Assembly: GCF_009846525.1 (NCBI RefSeq) | Contig: NZ_CP024621.1 | Location: 3,596,001 to 3,660,000, forward strand | Origin: Halomonas meridiana | Lineage (GTDB): Bacteria; Pseudomonadota; Gammaproteobacteria; Pseudomonadales; Halomonadaceae | Direction: 5' to 3' | Length of the DNA: 64,000 bases | In this document: one piece after another, positions 45,211-55,283 of the stretch | Layout: each line of letters starts with the position of its first letter | How positions within the stretch are numbered: position 1 is the first letter of the stretch | Program-made: the position numbers and the translations under genes | Notes under the pieces: generated by a model | What the model was told of the DNA's origin: nothing | What the model saw: the letters and a program-made list of their open reading frames with translations, nothing else | The model's database searches: none

Positions 45211-46401
45211 ATGTCCGTAAGACCTAACGCTCGCCCCGTTGGCCAAAAGCCACCGTTCTGGCGAGACCGCGCCAAACGTGCGCTCATCTTCCAATGTCTG
45301 CTGATTGCCGCTGTCATCGCCTTTCTGTTCTATATCGTCGGCAACGTGCAAGACAACCTTTCCTCTCGGGGTATCACCACAGGCTTTGGCTTCCTGAGTA
45401 ATACCGCCGGCTTTGGGATCGTACAGAGTCTGATCGACTACTCCTCCCAAAGCACCTATGGCCGCACCTTTTTCGTTGGCCTATTGAATACGCTGCTGGT
45501 GGGCGGGCTAGGCGTGATTGCCGCCACCCTCATTGGCTTCATTGTCGGTATCGCCCGTTTATCGCCCAACTGGCTGATCGCCAAACTGGCGGCGGCGTAT
45601 ATCGAAACGTTTCGTAATATCCCGCTGCTGCTGCAGATCTTCTTTTGGTACTTTGCCGTGCTGCGGGCGCTCCCCAGCGCGAGGGAAAGCCTGGCATTTG
45701 GCGAAGCCGTGTTCCTTAACGTGCGCGGGCTTTACCTGCCTGAGCCGCTGTTCGAATCAGGCTTTGGGCTGATTCCTGTCACCTTCGTGGTCGCCATCTC
45801 AGCCAGTATCGCGCTGGTGATTTGGGCGAAGCGCCGTCAGGAGGCCACGGGGCAGCGCATTCCCGCGTACTGGATCTCCTTTGCGCTGATCTTTGGCCTG
45901 CCGCTGCTGGTCATGTTCGTCACTGGCGTGCCTATCACCTGGGAAATGCCCGAGCTGCGCGGCTTTAACTTCCGCGGCGGCATCACGGTGATTCCCGAGT
46001 TCCTGGCGCTATGGTTTGCGCTATCGATCTATACGGCGTCGTTCATTGCCGAGATCGTGCGCTCCGGCATTCAGGCCATTTCTCATGGCCAAACCGAAGC
46101 GGCTCAAGCCCTGAGCCTGCCGCGTAACCTAGTGCTGCGCCTGGTGGTCATTCCTCAGGCGCTACGAGTCATCATTCCCCCGCTCACCAGCCAATATTTG
46201 AACCTGATCAAAAACTCGTCGCTGGCTACGGCCATTGGCTATCCGGACCTCGTATCGGTGTTTGCAGGGACCACGCTGAACCAGACAGGCCAAGCCATCG
46301 AGGTCATTGCCATGACCATGGCGGTCTACCTGACGATCAGCCTGCTGGTGTCCATGTTCATGAACTGGTTCAACGCCCGTGTGGCGCTGGTTGAACGCTA
46401 G
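45211..46401 (+). CDS. aapQ: Amino-acid ABC transporter permease AapQ
   Basis: Inner-membrane permease, 396 aa from the ATG at 45211 (CGGAGA upstream). It has the long N-terminal region typical of AapQ, with the family phrase RGITTGFGFLSNTAGFGI near residue 55, and the EAA loop SHGQTEAAQALSLPRNLVLR followed by LVVIPQALRVIIPPLTSQYL. About eight membrane segments are predicted. Confidence 0.93.
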   Translation: MSVRPNARPVGQKPPFWRDRAKRALIFQCLLIAAVIAFLFYIVGNVQDNLSSRGITTGFGFLSNTAGFGIVQSLIDYSSQSTYGRTFFVGLLNTLLVGGLGVIAATLIGFIVGIARLSPNWLIAKLAAAYIETFRNIPLLLQIFFWYFAVLRALPSARESLAFGEAVFLNVRGLYLPEPLFESGFGLIPVTFVVAISASIALVIWAKRRQEATGQRIPAYWISFALIFGLPLLVMFVTGVPITWEMPELRGFNFRGGITVIPEFLALWFALSIYTASFIAEIVRSGIQAISHGQTEAAQALSLPRNLVLRLVVIPQALRVIIPPLTSQYLNLIKNSSLATAIGYPDLVSVFAGTTLNQTGQAIEVIAMTMAVYLTISLLVSMFMNWFNARVALVER

Positions 46402-46421
46402 GCTGAGGCGAGGAGCCACAC

Positions 46422-47522
46422 ATGATTCATAATCAAACCATGATCGAGCAGCGACCGGCGCCCAGCAGCTCCGTGGGCGCCATTGCTTGGCTGCGCACCA
46501 ACTTGTTCAACGGCCCGATCAATACGATCTTCACGTTGATTGGCCTCTACATTCTCTATCTGCTGGTGGTACCCACCGTGCAGTGGGCGTTCATCAACGC
46601 CGACTGGGTCGGCACCACCCGCGACGACTGCTCACGGGAAGGGGCCTGCTGGGTCTTTATCAACGCCCGTTTGACCCAGTTCATCTATGGCCTCTACCCC
46701 AGCGAAGAGATCTGGCGCGCCAATATCGTGTTCGCCATGTTCTTTACCCTAATCGGCTGGCTGGCGATTCCCAAACTGCCTTTCAAACGCTGGGTGGCCA
46801 TTTTTGCGCTGGTCGTTTTCCCGGTGTTGTCGTTCATACTGCTCTACGGCGGCTACTTCGACCTTCCCCAGGTGCCGACGCACCGCTGGGGTGGCCTGAT
46901 GCTGACACTGCTGCTGGCCACGGTGGGCATGGTGGGCGCGCTGCCGATCGGTATTGTGCTGGCCTTGGGGCGACGCTCCAACATGCCGATCGTCAAAAGT
47001 TTCTGCGTGGTGTTTATCGAGTTCTGGCGAGGAGTGCCGCTGATCACCGTGCTGTTCATGGCCTCGGTAATGCTGCCGCTGTTCCTGCCTTCCGAGATGA
47101 ACGTAGACCGCCTGGTGCGGGCGCTGATCGGTTTGACGCTGTTCCAAAGCGCCTACATGGCCGAGGTCATCCGCGGTGGGTTGCAAGCCATTCCCAAGGG
47201 CCAAGAGGAGGCGGCGGCTGCCCTCGGCATGACCTACTGGAAGCGCATGGGGCTGATCATTCTTCCCCAGGCGCTGAAGATGATGATCCCAGGTATCGTG
47301 AACACCTTCATTTCGCTGTTCAAAGACACCACTCTGGTCATGATCATCGGGCTTTTCGACCTTTTAGGGATCGTGCAAGCGGCCCTGGCCGACTCACGCT
47401 GGCTCGGCTTCTCGTTGGAAGGTTACGTGTTCGCTGCCTTCATGTTCTGGATTTTCTGTTTCAGCATGTCGCGCTACAGCCAGTACCTAGAACGCAAGCT
47501 GCATACCGGCCACAAGCGCTAA
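46422..47522 (+). CDS. aapM: Amino-acid ABC transporter permease AapM
   Basis: Partner permease, 366 aa. The ATG at 46422 has GAGGAG upstream. It has a membrane segment near residues 38-58, an ADWVGTTRDDCSREGACW loop typical of AapM, and the EAA loop IPKGQEEAAAALGMTYWKRM followed by GLIILPQALKMMIPGIVNTF. It lies 20 bp after aapQ, in one operon. Confidence 0.93.
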   Translation: MIHNQTMIEQRPAPSSSVGAIAWLRTNLFNGPINTIFTLIGLYILYLLVVPTVQWAFINADWVGTTRDDCSREGACWVFINARLTQFIYGLYPSEEIWRANIVFAMFFTLIGWLAIPKLPFKRWVAIFALVVFPVLSFILLYGGYFDLPQVPTHRWGGLMLTLLLATVGMVGALPIGIVLALGRRSNMPIVKSFCVVFIEFWRGVPLITVLFMASVMLPLFLPSEMNVDRLVRALIGLTLFQSAYMAEVIRGGLQAIPKGQEEAAAALGMTYWKRMGLIILPQALKMMIPGIVNTFISLFKDTTLVMIIGLFDLLGIVQAALADSRWLGFSLEGYVFAAFMFWIFCFSMSRYSQYLERKLHTGHKR

Positions 47523-47559
47523 CGCCGCTTTCATCAACGATTTTTAGCAGGATAGTGAC

Positions 47560-48336
47560 ATGACTCAAGCAGCCACCAACACCCCTGGCACCAGCCCCTC
47601 CGATCTGATGGTAGAAATGCGCGGCGTGAACAAGTGGTACGGCGATTTCCACGTGCTGCGCGACATTTATCTGGAAGTGAAACGCGGCGAGCGGATCGTC
47701 ATTTGCGGGCCTTCAGGCTCCGGTAAATCCACCATGATTCGCTGCATCAACCATCTGGAAGAGCACCAAAAAGGCGAGATCGTGGTAGGCGGCGTACCGC
47801 TCACTCAGGACGTCAAACGCATCGAGCAGATTCGCCGTAGCGTCGGCATGGTGTTCCAGCACTTCAACCTGTTCCCTCACCTCACGGTGCTAGAGAACTG
47901 CTGTATCGCACCGATGTGGGTGCAAAAAAAGCCCCGCAAAGAGGCCGAAGCCATGGCCATGCAGTACCTGGAACGGGTACGCATTGCCGAGCAGGCCAAA
48001 AAGTATCCTGGCCAGCTCTCTGGTGGCCAGCAACAGCGTGTCGCCATTGCCCGCTCGCTGTGTATGCACCCGGACGTGATGCTATTTGACGAACCCACCT
48101 CTGCCCTTGACCCGGAAATGATCAAGGAAGTGCTGGACGTGATGGTGGAACTGGCCGAAGAGGGCATGACCATGCTCTGCGTCACCCACGAGATGGGCTT
48201 TGCCAAAACCGTGGCCGACCGCGTGATCTTTATGGACCAGGGGCAAATCATTGAAGAGAACGCGCCGGAGCCGTTCTTCAATAACCCGCAGTCTGAGCGC
48301 ACCCAGCTCTTCTTGAGCCAGATTCTGGGGCATTAA
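47560..48336 (+). CDS. aapP: Amino-acid ABC transporter ATP-binding protein AapP
   Basis: ATPase of the amino-acid importer, 258 aa. Walker [10 protein letters not shown], signature [15 protein letters not shown], Walker [14 protein letters not shown] and H-loop CVTHEMGFA are intact. It closes the aap operon; a terminator follows at 48369-48392. Confidence 0.95.
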   Translation: MTQAATNTPGTSPSDLMVEMRGVNKWYGDFHVLRDIYLEVKRGERIVICGPSGSGKSTMIRCINHLEEHQKGEIVVGGVPLTQDVKRIEQIRRSVGMVFQHFNLFPHLTVLENCCIAPMWVQKKPRKEAEAMAMQYLERVRIAEQAKKYPGQLSGGQQQRVAIARSLCMHPDVMLFDEPTSALDPEMIKEVLDVMVELAEEGMTMLCVTHEMGFAKTVADRVIFMDQGQIIEENAPEPFFNNPQSERTQLFLSQILGH

Positions 48337-48368
48337 TTCAGCTTCCAACGCCACATAGTGGTGAACGT

Positions 48369-48392
48369 GGGCCTCCAATGAGGCCCATTTTT
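48369..48392 (+). terminator. Terminator of the aap operon
   Basis: Stem GGGCCTC / GAGGCCC with a CAAT loop, followed by ATTTTT. Confidence 0.88.
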
Positions 48393-48444
48393 ATGTGGCC
48401 TCTACTCCACAACCACTCCACAACATCACAACCAGTGAGTCATC

Positions 48445-48837
48445 ATGGAAAAGCTATTTATTGACCGTGCACCGCAGCCCATTGCCCCGTTTTCACACGC
48501 CTGCCGCGTGGGCGATCTGGTCTTTATCACCGGCCAGATGCCCACCGTGCCGGAAACCAACGAGATGCTGTTAGGCACCTTCACCGAGCAAACCCACCGA
48601 GTAATGCAGAACCTGGCCATCGTGCTGGAAGAAGTCGGCAGTAGCTTTGAGTACGTGGTTCAGTCGCGGGTGTTCATCACCAATATGGGCCACTTCGATG
48701 AAGTGAATCAGGTCTACGCCAGCTACTTCCAACAACCGCTGCCCACCCGCACCTGCATCGGCGTGACCGGGCTTGCGGGCGGCGCGGATGTGGAAGTCGA
48801 TATGATTGCCTGGATTCCTCCCAAAGAGGGCGCTTAA
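48445..48837 (+). CDS. RidA family protein
   Basis: A 130-aa enamine/imine deaminase-like protein of the RidA superfamily. Recognisable parts are PIAPFSHACRVGDLVFITGQ, ENAAVVLE-like QNLAIVLEEVGSSFEYVVQS, and PLPTRTCIGVTGLAGGADVE with the conserved arginine that binds carboxylates. RidA relatives often sit beside amino-acid transport or catabolic genes, as here. Its stop overlaps the stop of the convergent gene by two bases. Confidence 0.9.
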   Translation: MEKLFIDRAPQPIAPFSHACRVGDLVFITGQMPTVPETNEMLLGTFTEQTHRVMQNLAIVLEEVGSSFEYVVQSRVFITNMGHFDEVNQVYASYFQQPLPTRTCIGVTGLAGGADVEVDMIAWIPPKEGA

Positions 48838-49421
48838 CCGCCCACAAGCGTAATGCTGGCGGGCAGTAGCGCAGGCTGCTCCCGGTGTTGAGTCAGTGGC
48901 CTGCCCGCCAGCGCCGTGAGCAGAATTTGCAGGGGGTCGCCGTGGCTGACCACCAGCACCGTTTCACCCTCAAAGCGTTGCTCCAACGCTTCCAGCGCAG
49001 CAACCATGCGCGCCGCGACACACTTGACCGGCTCCACCTGCCACTGGGTGTGGTCGGCGTTCTGGGCATCGAAGGCCCACACCTCCGGGTAGTGGCTATC
49101 CGCCTGACCCTCCAATTCACCAAAGTGGCGCTCCCTCAAGCGCTCCTCTTTTTGCATCTCCAACCCAAACGCGGCGGCCACTCGGGCGGCGGTGTGCGTA
49201 GTGCGTAAAAAGTCCGAATGCACGACCTGTGTGGGTACCGGCCAGTGCCACCGTGCGACGGTATCTGCCAGCTGCTGCTCGCCCTGCGGCGACAGCCCAT
49301 ACGCCAACAGCCCTCGCTCGGGGGAGCTGATGATGGTGCCTTGTGCGTTAGCCTGGCTATGGCCGTGGCGCATCAGCAGATAGCGGTTTCGCCAATGATG
49401 ACGTGAGTCGTCTATATCCAT
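48834..49421 (-). CDS. Histidine phosphatase (phosphoglycerate mutase-like) protein
   Basis: A 195-aa protein from the ATG at 49421. The catalytic RHG motif is in NRYLLMRHGHSQANAQG and the second histidine in VLVVSHGDPLQIL; the catalytic glutamate region RERHFGELEG is also present. Substrate unknown. It is divergent from the Host_attach-like gene. Confidence 0.88.
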   Translation of the reverse strand: MDIDDSRHHWRNRYLLMRHGHSQANAQGTIISSPERGLLAYGLSPQGEQQLADTVARWHWPVPTQVVHSDFLRTTHTAARVAAAFGLEMQKEERLRERHFGELEGQADSHYPEVWAFDAQNADHTQWQVEPVKCVAARMVAALEALEQRFEGETVLVVSHGDPLQILLTALAGRPLTQHREQPALLPASITLVGG

Positions 49422-49504
49422 GCTCTTTTCTCTATGAAAACCGTGTTTGACCAAACACGGAACGGTTGCCATGGTTAAAGGGTAATCAATGACATGGAGG
49501 ACGT

Positions 49505-49942
49505 ATGACAATGACCACCTATATCGTGGTAGCCGACGCCGCTCGGGCACGTATCTTCACCCGTGATGCACTTCACCTCGCCGAGCAGGAGAGCTTGGTA
49601 CACGCCGCAGGCAGGCTGCATGAAGGCGACTTGATCACGGACCGCCGCGGTGCCGATGTTCATGAGTCTACGTCAACGTCATCGCGCTCATCCGGCGAGG
49701 AGGGCGCGGCCTCCCAACATGAAAACGAGCTGTTTGCCAAAGAAGTCGCCCAGCGACTCTACACTGCGCGGGTGGACAACAGCATGGACAAGCTGATCAT
49801 GGTCGCGCCTCCCAAGTTCTTGGGGCTGCTCAAAGAGAAGCTCGACAACCCCACGCAGAAGCTGGTCACGCACACGCTCTCAAAAGACCTCAGCAAAGCG
49901 TCCATGGCTGATATTCAGAACGCGGTCAGCGATCTTCGTTAA
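49505..49942 (+). CDS. Host_attach (baeRF-like) family protein
   Basis: A 145-aa protein of the family named 'required for attachment to host cells', related to the archaeo-eukaryotic release factor fold. It begins YIVVADAARARIFTRDA, then a polar low-complexity loop (STSTSSRSSGEEG), then FAKEVAQRLYTARVDNSMDK and LIMVAPPKFLGLLKEKL. The start has GGAGG upstream. The biological role in bacteria is unresolved. Confidence 0.85.
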   Translation: MTMTTYIVVADAARARIFTRDALHLAEQESLVHAAGRLHEGDLITDRRGADVHESTSTSSRSSGEEGAASQHENELFAKEVAQRLYTARVDNSMDKLIMVAPPKFLGLLKEKLDNPTQKLVTHTLSKDLSKASMADIQNAVSDLR

Positions 49943-49991
49943 CACTACAGTTAGCGCTTACTAACTTTTTTCCTGCTTTTTACTAAAGGCG

Positions 49992-50044
49992 TAGTCGCTC
50001 TCGCCGATACCCATCATGAACCCTGATGATCCCGAGAGCGACTA
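49992..50044 (+). promoter_or_regulatory. Inverted repeat covering the chemoreceptor ribosome site
   Basis: Perfect 12-bp arms TAGTCGCTCTCG (49992-50003) and CGAGAGCGACTA (50033-50044) flank a loop with a further ATCAT/ATGAT pairing. The right arm contains the putative ribosome site GAGAG and ends on the A of the ATG. Folded RNA would hide the start of the downstream chemoreceptor. Confidence 0.6.
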
Positions 50045-51912
50045 TGTTTTCTTCCCTACGTTTACGTATCTTGCTAGCGGCCCTTATCGCTATTGTGTTG
50101 GCTTTAACGGTGAATGGCATTGCTAGTTACACGACTGTAAAGCATCACAATAGTGAGCAGGTTAATCGCAACCTAAGCGCTGTTGTGAATGGAAACACAC
50201 AGGCCATCGATGAGTGGTTCAATGCGCGCTACACGATGTTAGCCAGCATGGAACACACTGCAGGTAGCGAAGAGCCGCTACAAGCCTTGCGACAATTAGC
50301 CGATTCTGGCGACTTTATGACCGCTTACATTGCTTACCCGTCCACATCAGAGGGAATTTTCTCAGACGGCTGGCAACCCCCTAGCGATTATGACCCACGC
50401 CAGCGTCCCTGGTATCAAGGCGCGGTGAACGCGCAAGACACTATCATCACCGCCCCGTATGTCGATGCTCAAACGGGCGGCCTGATCGTTACCTTCGCCC
50501 GCCCCTTCTATCAAAACGGCGAACTAGCCGCTGTGGTTGGGGCCGATATTACGATTGCTGACGTTATCGATATTGTTGCCAGCATTTCCCCCACACCGTC
50601 TAGCTTTGGCTTTCTAACCACCAACGATGGCACGCTGGTTGCCCATCCGGATGAGTCGCTGACGCTGGAGCCTTCAAGTGTATTAAGCGATGCGCTCACG
50701 CCTTCGGACCTCACTCGCATCGTGCAGGCAGACTCCCCACAGCCGCTAGCTCTGCAAGGCAGCGATAAACTGCTAATGGGCAGTGCTGTAGGCGGCAACA
50801 GCGGTTGGCAGTTGGTCGTCGCGTTAGACGAAGCAGAGGCCACCGCAGGCCTGCGCGCCATTGCCACCACGTCCATCGTGACCCTGCTGATCGTCGCGGC
50901 CATTACCGCCGTGGTCTTTGGCATATTGCTGTCGCTGCTGCTGCGTCGCCTGCTGGGCGTCCGCAATGCGATGGATAACATCGCCTCGGGCGAAGGCGAC
51001 TTGACCCAGCGCCTTCCCGAGGAGGGCACCGACGAAGTGGCTCAAATTGCCAGCGCCTTCAATCGCTTCGTAGGCAAAATGGAAGACGTCTTGATCGACG
51101 TGCGCACCAGCAGCGAATCGGTGCACCACGCCGCTAACGAGATTGCCATGGGTGGCCAGGATCTCTCGCGCCGTACGGATAACGCCGCCTCGAGCCTGCA
51201 GCAAACCTCGGCCTCGGTCGAAGAGATCACCAGCACCGTACAGCACACGGCGGCCTCAGCCCAGGAAGCCAACAAGCTCTCCCACGCGGCCACCGAAGTC
51301 GCGAAAGAGGGCGGTCAGGTGGTATCGAACGTGGTCACCACCATGGAAGACATCTCCGACGCTTCCAACAAGATTGGCGATATCGTCACGTTGATGAACA
51401 GCATCGCTTTTCAAACCAATCTGCTGGCACTGAACGCCTCGGTCGAGGCTGCCCGCGCGGGTGAACACGGCCGTGGCTTTGCCGTCGTGGCAGAGGAAGT
51501 ACGCAAACTGGCTGGCCGTAGCAGCGACGCGGCCAACGATATCCAGAAACTGATCGAGGACTCGCAAGCCAAGGTGAATAACGGCACCTCGTTGGTGCGT
51601 AACGCGGGGAGTACCATGCAGGATATCGTCGAGCACATCACCCGCGTGACCGATGTTCTAGAAGAGATCAACGCCGCGACGAGCGAACAGAGCGACGGTA
51701 TCAAGCAGGTCAATATTGCGGTGGCAGAACTGGACCGGATGACCCAAGAAAACGCTGCGATGGTCGAAGAGTCCACCACCGCCGCCGAGCAGTTGAAAGA
51801 GCAGGCGGATCACCTGACCGGGACGATCAGCAGCTTCAAACTCTCTCACACGGCATCGCCCGCGCTACAGGCGCCACAGGACCGTTTACCGCGCACGTCG
51901 GAGAGTTTCTAA
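50044..51912 (+). CDS. Methyl-accepting chemotaxis protein with dCache sensor
   Basis: A 622-aa chemoreceptor from the ATG at 50044. Membrane helix 1 spans residues 5-28 (LRLRILLAALIAIVLALTV). A periplasmic dCache domain includes the ligand motif DYDPRQRPWYQGAVNAQDT and VGADITIADV. Helix 2 lies near residues 275-300, followed by HAMP (RRLLGVRNAMDNIASGEGDL) and the signalling domain with the hairpin tip [20 protein letters not shown]. The DxRxRPWY pattern fits amino-acid-type dCache sensors. No CheR-binding pentapeptide at the C-terminus. Confidence 0.93.
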   Translation: MFSSLRLRILLAALIAIVLALTVNGIASYTTVKHHNSEQVNRNLSAVVNGNTQAIDEWFNARYTMLASMEHTAGSEEPLQALRQLADSGDFMTAYIAYPSTSEGIFSDGWQPPSDYDPRQRPWYQGAVNAQDTIITAPYVDAQTGGLIVTFARPFYQNGELAAVVGADITIADVIDIVASISPTPSSFGFLTTNDGTLVAHPDESLTLEPSSVLSDALTPSDLTRIVQADSPQPLALQGSDKLLMGSAVGGNSGWQLVVALDEAEATAGLRAIATTSIVTLLIVAAITAVVFGILLSLLLRRLLGVRNAMDNIASGEGDLTQRLPEEGTDEVAQIASAFNRFVGKMEDVLIDVRTSSESVHHAANEIAMGGQDLSRRTDNAASSLQQTSASVEEITSTVQHTAASAQEANKLSHAATEVAKEGGQVVSNVVTTMEDISDASNKIGDIVTLMNSIAFQTNLLALNASVEAARAGEHGRGFAVVAEEVRKLAGRSSDAANDIQKLIEDSQAKVNNGTSLVRNAGSTMQDIVEHITRVTDVLEEINAATSEQSDGIKQVNIAVAELDRMTQENAAMVEESTTAAEQLKEQADHLTGTISSFKLSHTASPALQAPQDRLPRTSESF

Positions 51913-52056
51913 CCGGCAGCGCCTCCCTGGCCGCCTCCGCCCTCTTGCCTGCGGTGGTGGCCATGTCACGCGTTAGCCATGAATCTTTGTTCTACTGGTT
52001 CAAGGATGGCACTCGATACGCTCTTTCGCCTCTTGCTGAAACAGGACCGCTCCCCT

Positions 52057-54162
52057 ATGCACTTTCGTTCCCTTCGCTCTCTCGTTTTGGCGTTGGCAGG
52101 CCCTTGCCTGCTTGCCGTCGTTGCCGCGCTAGTGGTGTATAACCTGATCGCGGCCGCCCGCACCCAACAAACCGTTGAAGAGCATACCCAGACGCTCATG
52201 CAAAGCGCACTGGACGCGCGGCTCGATGCCATTGCCGAAGCAGAGGGTGAACGGATTCAGCGCGAGCTGGACAAGGCCATGACCCTGGCCAGCCAGCTCG
52301 CCACCACCAACGCCCTCATGGGCGTGGAAGATGCCGAAGGTCAGCGTGCGCTCTACCTGAGCCGCCGTCAGCTTTCCAACTTGGTACGGCAGACGGTTGC
52401 CGACAACCCGGCGCTGCTGGATGCGTTCATCGGCTGGGAGCCCAACGCCTTTGGAGACGACGCCCGCTTTGCTGGCGACGAGCGCTACGGCCACGATGGC
52501 AGCGGCCGCTTCATGCCCTGGTGGTACCGCACTGAGGATGGCTCGCTTGAGGTCTTACCACTAGGCGACACTATGGAGAGCGAAACCCGCCTCGCCAGCG
52601 GCGTGCGTGAGGGGGAGTACTACCTCTGCCCACGCGAAACGCTCGCCCCCTGTGTGATCGACCCCGCCGCCTACGATTACGACGGCGAAACGCAGCTGGT
52701 CACCTCGTTCAACGCACCGATTTTGGTGAACGGCGAATTTCGCGGTGTGGCCGGGGTCGACCTCTCGCTGAACTTCATTCAAACGCTGCTGCGCGACGCC
52801 AACGCCGCGCTGTATGACGGCGCAGGCCGTATGGCGCTGGTCGCCGGGCGCGGCGGCTTGGTGGCGGACACCAACGGCGAAGAGGCCCTGGGCCTGCCTG
52901 CCAGCAACGCGCTGAGCGACACGGCGCTTGACGGCATTGCCGAAGCCACATCACAAGGCAGCCTCTACAGCAGCATGGCCAACGGCATGTTTCAGCGCTA
53001 TCAGCCACTGACCATTGGCGATACGGAGCAGCCGTGGGTACTAGTGCTACAGCTGCCCGAGTCCGTCGTGCTCGCCGAACTCAACGCGCTGCAGAACGTT
53101 TTGAGCGATCAGCGCCAGCAAAACACCCTAGGGATGACGCTGGTGGGGCTGCTGCTGGCGGCCATCGGCATCGCTGCCCTGTGGTGGATTGGTGGGCGTA
53201 TTGCGAGTCCGCTCAAACGCTTAGCGAACAGAATGGAAGAGATCGCCTCTGGAAACGGCGATCTCACTCAGCGCCTGCCCGTGCATGGCCGCGATGAGAG
53301 CGCCGCCGTGGCCGAGCAGTTCAACGCCTTTGCCGGAAAAATTCAGGCCATTCTGCTGGACGTACGGCGCAGCAGCGAGGCCGTGAACCACGCAGCCAAC
53401 GAGATCACCCAAGGTGGCCATGACCTGTCACGGCGTACCGAGCAAGCCGCTGCCAGCCTGCAAGAAACCTCGGCAGCGATGGAAGAGATCAGCAGCACCG
53501 TCAGCCACACCACCCACGCCTCCCAAGAGGCCAGCGGGCTGTCCAACACCGCCTCGCAGCTGGCTTCCCGTACCGACAAGGCGTTTGTGCAGGTGGTCTC
53601 GACCATGGATGACATCCGCGCGACCTCGGCAGAAATTCAGAGCATCGTCAGCGTGATCGACGGCATTGCCTTCCAAACCAACCTGCTGGCGCTCAACGCC
53701 TCAGTGGAAGCTGCACGAGCTGGCGAGCACGGGCGCGGCTTTGCCGTGGTGGCCGATGAAGTGCGCAAGCTGGCCTCGCGCAGCAGCGACGCCGCTAAGG
53801 ATATCCGCCAGCGCATCGATGCGTCTGCCGATAAGGTCGAAAGCGGTACGCAAATGGTACGCGACGCTGAAGCCGCCATGCACGAGCTGGCCGATAGCGT
53901 GACGCGCGTCACCCAAATGCTGGGCGATATCAGTACGGCAGCCGGTGAGCAGAACGACGGCATTAACCAAGTCAGCGTCGCGGTGACCGACCTGGATCAG
54001 ATGACCCAGCAAAACGCCGCCCTGGTGCAAGAGTCCACCACCGCGGCCGAGCAGCTTAAAGACCAAGCGGACAGGCTGGCCGCGCTGGTGGGTGGCTTTA
54101 CGCTAGAGGCGTCGCAGCATCCGGCTCAAGCGCTGCCAAGCCCTGAAAAGACCAAGGTGTAA
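52057..54162 (+). CDS. Methyl-accepting chemotaxis protein with long periplasmic sensor
   Basis: A 701-aa chemoreceptor from the ATG at 52057 ([20 protein letters not shown]), chosen because a membrane helix follows directly; ATGs at 51979 and 52006 are possible. The periplasmic domain of about 330 residues is larger than in the upstream receptor and has [38 protein letters not shown] and [22 protein letters not shown] and an intact signalling tip ([20 protein letters not shown]) follow. It is tandem with the previous receptor, with very similar signalling domains but different sensors. Ligand unknown. Confidence 0.92.
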   Translation: MHFRSLRSLVLALAGPCLLAVVAALVVYNLIAAARTQQTVEEHTQTLMQSALDARLDAIAEAEGERIQRELDKAMTLASQLATTNALMGVEDAEGQRALYLSRRQLSNLVRQTVADNPALLDAFIGWEPNAFGDDARFAGDERYGHDGSGRFMPWWYRTEDGSLEVLPLGDTMESETRLASGVREGEYYLCPRETLAPCVIDPAAYDYDGETQLVTSFNAPILVNGEFRGVAGVDLSLNFIQTLLRDANAALYDGAGRMALVAGRGGLVADTNGEEALGLPASNALSDTALDGIAEATSQGSLYSSMANGMFQRYQPLTIGDTEQPWVLVLQLPESVVLAELNALQNVLSDQRQQNTLGMTLVGLLLAAIGIAALWWIGGRIASPLKRLANRMEEIASGNGDLTQRLPVHGRDESAAVAEQFNAFAGKIQAILLDVRRSSEAVNHAANEITQGGHDLSRRTEQAAASLQETSAAMEEISSTVSHTTHASQEASGLSNTASQLASRTDKAFVQVVSTMDDIRATSAEIQSIVSVIDGIAFQTNLLALNASVEAARAGEHGRGFAVVADEVRKLASRSSDAAKDIRQRIDASADKVESGTQMVRDAEAAMHELADSVTRVTQMLGDISTAAGEQNDGINQVSVAVTDLDQMTQQNAALVQESTTAAEQLKDQADRLAALVGGFTLEASQHPAQALPSPEKTKV

Positions 54163-54165
54163 CCG

Positions 54166-55092
54166 CTAGGGAATCGGTGGCAGCGGGATATCGTCACTGC
54201 GCTTGGCCCCGGCGGTCATTTCCCGGCAGAGACGTAAAAACTCCCGCACGCCGGTGGTGAGGTACTTGTGGCGATGCCAGATGAACGTGAACTGGCGCTT
54301 TAGATCCAACTCCGGCGTGGGCAGCGGCACCAAGCTGCCGCGCCGGAAGGCATCGCGCAGTGCCAGCCGCGACACGCAGCCAATCCCTAAGCCCGACTCC
54401 ACCGCGCGTTTAATGCCCTCGGTATGCTCCAGCTCCAATAGCGTATTGAACCGGCTGCGACGGTGGCGGGCGGCATGCTCCAACGTCATGCGCGTGCCTG
54501 AGCCCTCCTCACGCATGATCCAATCCTCCCGCAGCAGCTGATCCAGCTCCAGGTGCTCCCGCCCTGCCAGCGGGTGGCGCGGCGAGCAGAACACGCACAG
54601 CTCATCCTCGACCCAGGGCTGGCTGATGATCATGTCGTCATCGCATTGCCCCTCAATCAGCCCTAAATCGAGCGAGTGCTGGCGCACGCCCTCGATGATA
54701 TGCCGCGTATTGCGCACCGCCAGCCGCACCCGGCTGCCGGGATAGCGCTGCATGAAATCGCTGATCAGCAGCGTGGCCAGATAGTTACCGATGGTAAGCG
54801 TTGCCCCCACGTCCAATGCGCCCACGCCCTGCTGACCCCGCAGCAGCTCTTCGACCTCTTCGGCGCGGTCCAGCAGGGCCACCGCCTTGGGCAGTAGCTG
54901 GAAGCCGAGCGCGTTGAGTTTCAGGCGTTTCCCGATGCGATCAAGCAGCTGGCAGTCGAACTGGCGCTCCAGCTCGGCCAGCGCCGTGCTGGTAGCCGAT
55001 TGCGACATGGCCAGCGCGCGCGCCGCGTGGGAAACGCTCTCGTGCTGAGCAACGGCTACGAAGACTTCTAGCTGACGCAGGGTGTAGTGCAT
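54166..55092 (-). CDS. finR: LysR-family regulator, FinR-like
   Basis: A 308-aa LysR protein from the ATG at 55092 (MHYTLRQLEVFVAVAQ). The N-terminal helix-turn-helix is HAARALAMSQSATSTALAEL; the effector domain follows from about residue 90. It is divergent from fpr, the arrangement known for Pseudomonas finR/fpr, where FinR activates fpr under oxidative or sulfur-related stress. The name rests on that context and overall resemblance. Confidence 0.8.
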   Translation of the reverse strand: MHYTLRQLEVFVAVAQHESVSHAARALAMSQSATSTALAELERQFDCQLLDRIGKRLKLNALGFQLLPKAVALLDRAEEVEELLRGQQGVGALDVGATLTIGNYLATLLISDFMQRYPGSRVRLAVRNTRHIIEGVRQHSLDLGLIEGQCDDDMIISQPWVEDELCVFCSPRHPLAGREHLELDQLLREDWIMREEGSGTRMTLEHAARHRRSRFNTLLELEHTEGIKRAVESGLGIGCVSRLALRDAFRRGSLVPLPTPELDLKRQFTFIWHRHKYLTTGVREFLRLCREMTAGAKRSDDIPLPPIP

Positions 55093-55143
55093 GACCAAAA
55101 CCTATCTGTCGAGTAATCGGCGAAGGGCTATATCGATTTTAAA

Positions 55144-55156
55144 GATAAGCGTTATC
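55144..55156. promoter_or_regulatory. Dyad in the finR-fpr intergenic region
   Basis: GATAAGCGTTATC is a perfect 5-bp-arm dyad with a 3-nt centre, in an AT-rich 191-bp divergent region. It is a candidate LysR (FinR) binding site; the match is to shape rather than a known consensus. Confidence 0.45.
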
Positions 55157-55283
55157 AAGATAATTTGCTTAACAGATATACCACCCTTATTTAGAATTGG
55201 GAGCAACCTATAGAGCTATTTTTTATTCTTTTTTGGAATATGGCGAGCAAGGCTTAGACCGCGCCGCCTCTGGAGGAGTGAGC

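Noticed and set aside
46487-47563. A 358-codon open frame overlapping aapM in another frame
   Set aside because: Its translation is Arg/His/Gly-rich with no domain or membrane pattern, and aapM in the overlapping frame is a clear family member; it is a GC-rich shadow.
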